From Myxococcota bacterium (lineage in GTDB: Bacteria > Myxococcota_A > Polyangia > Polyangiales > Houyiibacteriaceae): DNA of 53,257 bases. How positions within the stretch are numbered: position 1 is the first letter of the stretch; the number at the start of each line of letters is the position of its first letter. The DNA lies in contig JANQQS010000131.1 in NCBI GenBank assembly GCA_028284955.1, positions 1-53,257 of the forward strand, written 5' to 3'. The notes below the pieces were generated by a model that did not search any database, was not told the DNA's origin, and saw only the letters and a list, made by a program, of their open reading frames with translations. Positions 52,489 to 53,257 of the stretch are shown one piece after another. The translations under genes were made by a program, and so were the position numbers.

Positions 52489-52806
52489 ATCACGTTTGCT
52501 TGTGTGTTCGTTCACAGATCGAGCAAACGGCTTTGCTCCACCGACCCTTCCTGCCTCCTCGTTTTTCCAGCACTTTTTGGGCAGGAACATGTCGATAGCG
52601 GGATAGCCACCAACTGTCCGAATATTACACAGTTGTCGGTTCGGTAAATTCCTGTGGTCTCAGGAAAGATCCCCTCGAACAAACGAGAATATTTTTTTAC
52701 TCTGTGACGTTCGCGAAACAAGGGCGTCGTGTTCATCGATCAGGAGATCGCGAACGTCGGCCACGACGTGTTTGATTGAGCGACCGTACGACAGAGGGAG
52801 GAACAT
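52489..52806. other. Intergenic region upstream of the hibernation factor gene
   Basis: 318 bp without a supported gene. It contains the 7-bp inverted repeat CAACTGT/ACAGTTG (52611-52617/52629-52635, 11-nt spacer) and an AT-rich run near 52680-52700. The ribosome binding site AGGGAGGA precedes ATG 52807. The inverted repeat could be an operator. Confidence 0.4.
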
Positions 52807-53163
52807 ATGCCGGTGCCTTTGCAAATCACGTTGAAGTCCATTCCACACTCGGATGCGCTTGAGGAGGCCATCCACGCAAAAGCAGCCAAGCTCGAGCGCT
52901 ACCGGAGTCAAATCACCCACTGTCACGTAACCATCGAGTCGCCGCATCGACACGGCACCAAAGGATCGCTCTACCACGTCCACATCGACGTCTGCACACC
53001 CGGCGGCGAGCTCGTCGTGAGCCGCGACCCAGGCCGCAACCACGCCCACGAAAACGTCTACGTTGCTTTGCGCGACGCGTTCAACGCGGTGCGCCGACAA
53101 CTGGAAACGCATGTCGAACGACGACGTCCGCGGAGTCAGCCGCCCCAAGCCATCGCTTACTAG
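52807..53163 (+). CDS. hpf: Ribosome hibernation promoting factor / sigma-54 modulation protein
   Basis: A 118-residue protein of the HPF/YfiA family, binding the 30S decoding region to inactivate ribosomes in slow growth. Family features: PLQITLKSIPHSDALEEAI, helix with KAAKLERYRSQITHCHV, and HENVYVALRDAFNAVRRQLE. The short form without the C-terminal dimerisation domain of long HPF. The TAG stop is also the first three bases of hairpin repeat E. Confidence 0.93.
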   Translation: MPVPLQITLKSIPHSDALEEAIHAKAAKLERYRSQITHCHVTIESPHRHGTKGSLYHVHIDVCTPGGELVVSRDPGRNHAHENVYVALRDAFNAVRRQLETHVERRRPRSQPPQAIAY

Positions 53164-53257
53164 AGCAGTGATCAGTTTACCTGAGGGTCTGGCACCCAGA
53201 CCCTCTCGCCGGGATACGATCCCGTCGATTCACCCAAACTCCCCCGCCAGGAGGCAC
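53162..53257 (+). repeat. Stop-codon-linked double-hairpin repeat, copy E (truncated by window end)
   Basis: Starts in the hpf stop codon: TAGAGCAG, TGATCAGTTTACCTGAG. Stem 1 is 53183-53192/53196-53205 (10 bp, loop CAC); stem 2 is 53206-53215/53219-53228 (loop ACG, one mismatch). A C-rich tail follows to GGAGGCAC at the window end. Same order and strand sense as copy D. The continuation beyond 53257 is not visible and may be another array. Confidence 0.82.

Overview
The window looks like chromosome of a Myxococcota-type (formerly deltaproteobacterial) organism. This is inferred from high-GC coding sequence, several Hanks-type Ser/Thr kinases fused to zinc ribbons or formylglycine-generating-enzyme (FGE)-like domains, roadblock and DUF4388-like signalling domains, Cys-rich lipoproteins, thrombospondin-3/OmpA proteins, and a metalloprotease with a MYXO-CTERM-like tail. 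I found no rRNA, tRNA, CRISPR array, transposase or phage gene.

Layout. 1-336 is non-coding: a long hairpin, a low-complexity GAnTC-rich tract and a hairpin repeat that starts at a stop codon. 334-5428 (minus) is a three-gene signalling operon with 4-bp overlaps: zinc-ribbon membrane protein, zinc-ribbon Ser/Thr kinase, beta-propeller protein. 5605-13902 (plus) is a compact run: ammonium transporter, a 64-residue protein, a roadblock protein, an OmpA-type protein, a kinase-FGE fusion, a pseudo-receiver/DUF4388/roadblock protein and a second kinase. 14007-16925 carries tyrA, an SDR reductase and murein endopeptidase mepA. 17074-23473 (plus) encodes a surface set: VIT/vWA protein, sensor-type propeller, FG-GAP lipoprotein. 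23482-25734 (minus) is an acyltransferase/epimerase pair. 25875-31038 (plus) has a double-M23 protein, an inositol-phosphatase family enzyme, a small membrane protein and a beta-oxidation multienzyme.

31040-31882 is a gene-free stretch between two convergent genes, filled with tandem hairpin repeats. After it comes a long minus-strand series: a ribbon-helix-helix protein and a zinc-finger ParA ATPase (31883-33718), a Cys-rich lipoprotein with an OmpA/TSP3 barrel (33899-36555), topoisomerase IV parE and parC (36781-41216), and a matrixin-like protease with a secreted partner (41297-42954). 43285-44715 (plus) is a duplicated-domain secreted protein. 44723-49585 (minus) holds an HtrA protease, a Tat/lipoprotein-like HiPIP, a photolyase and a PafA-like phosphatase. 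49740-53163 (plus) holds a membrane protein, LemA, two TPM-domain proteins and a ribosome hibernation factor.

The most unusual signal is non-coding. It is a family of double-hairpin elements found near both window edges and in the 31-kb array. In two copies the conserved sequence TAGAGCAG begins with the stop codon of the preceding gene, and in a third it begins two bases after it. Copies differ mainly by paired changes in the stems, so the fold appears to be conserved. A separate 165-bp element bounded by 20-bp inverted repeats fills almost exactly the space between the parC stop and the parE start.
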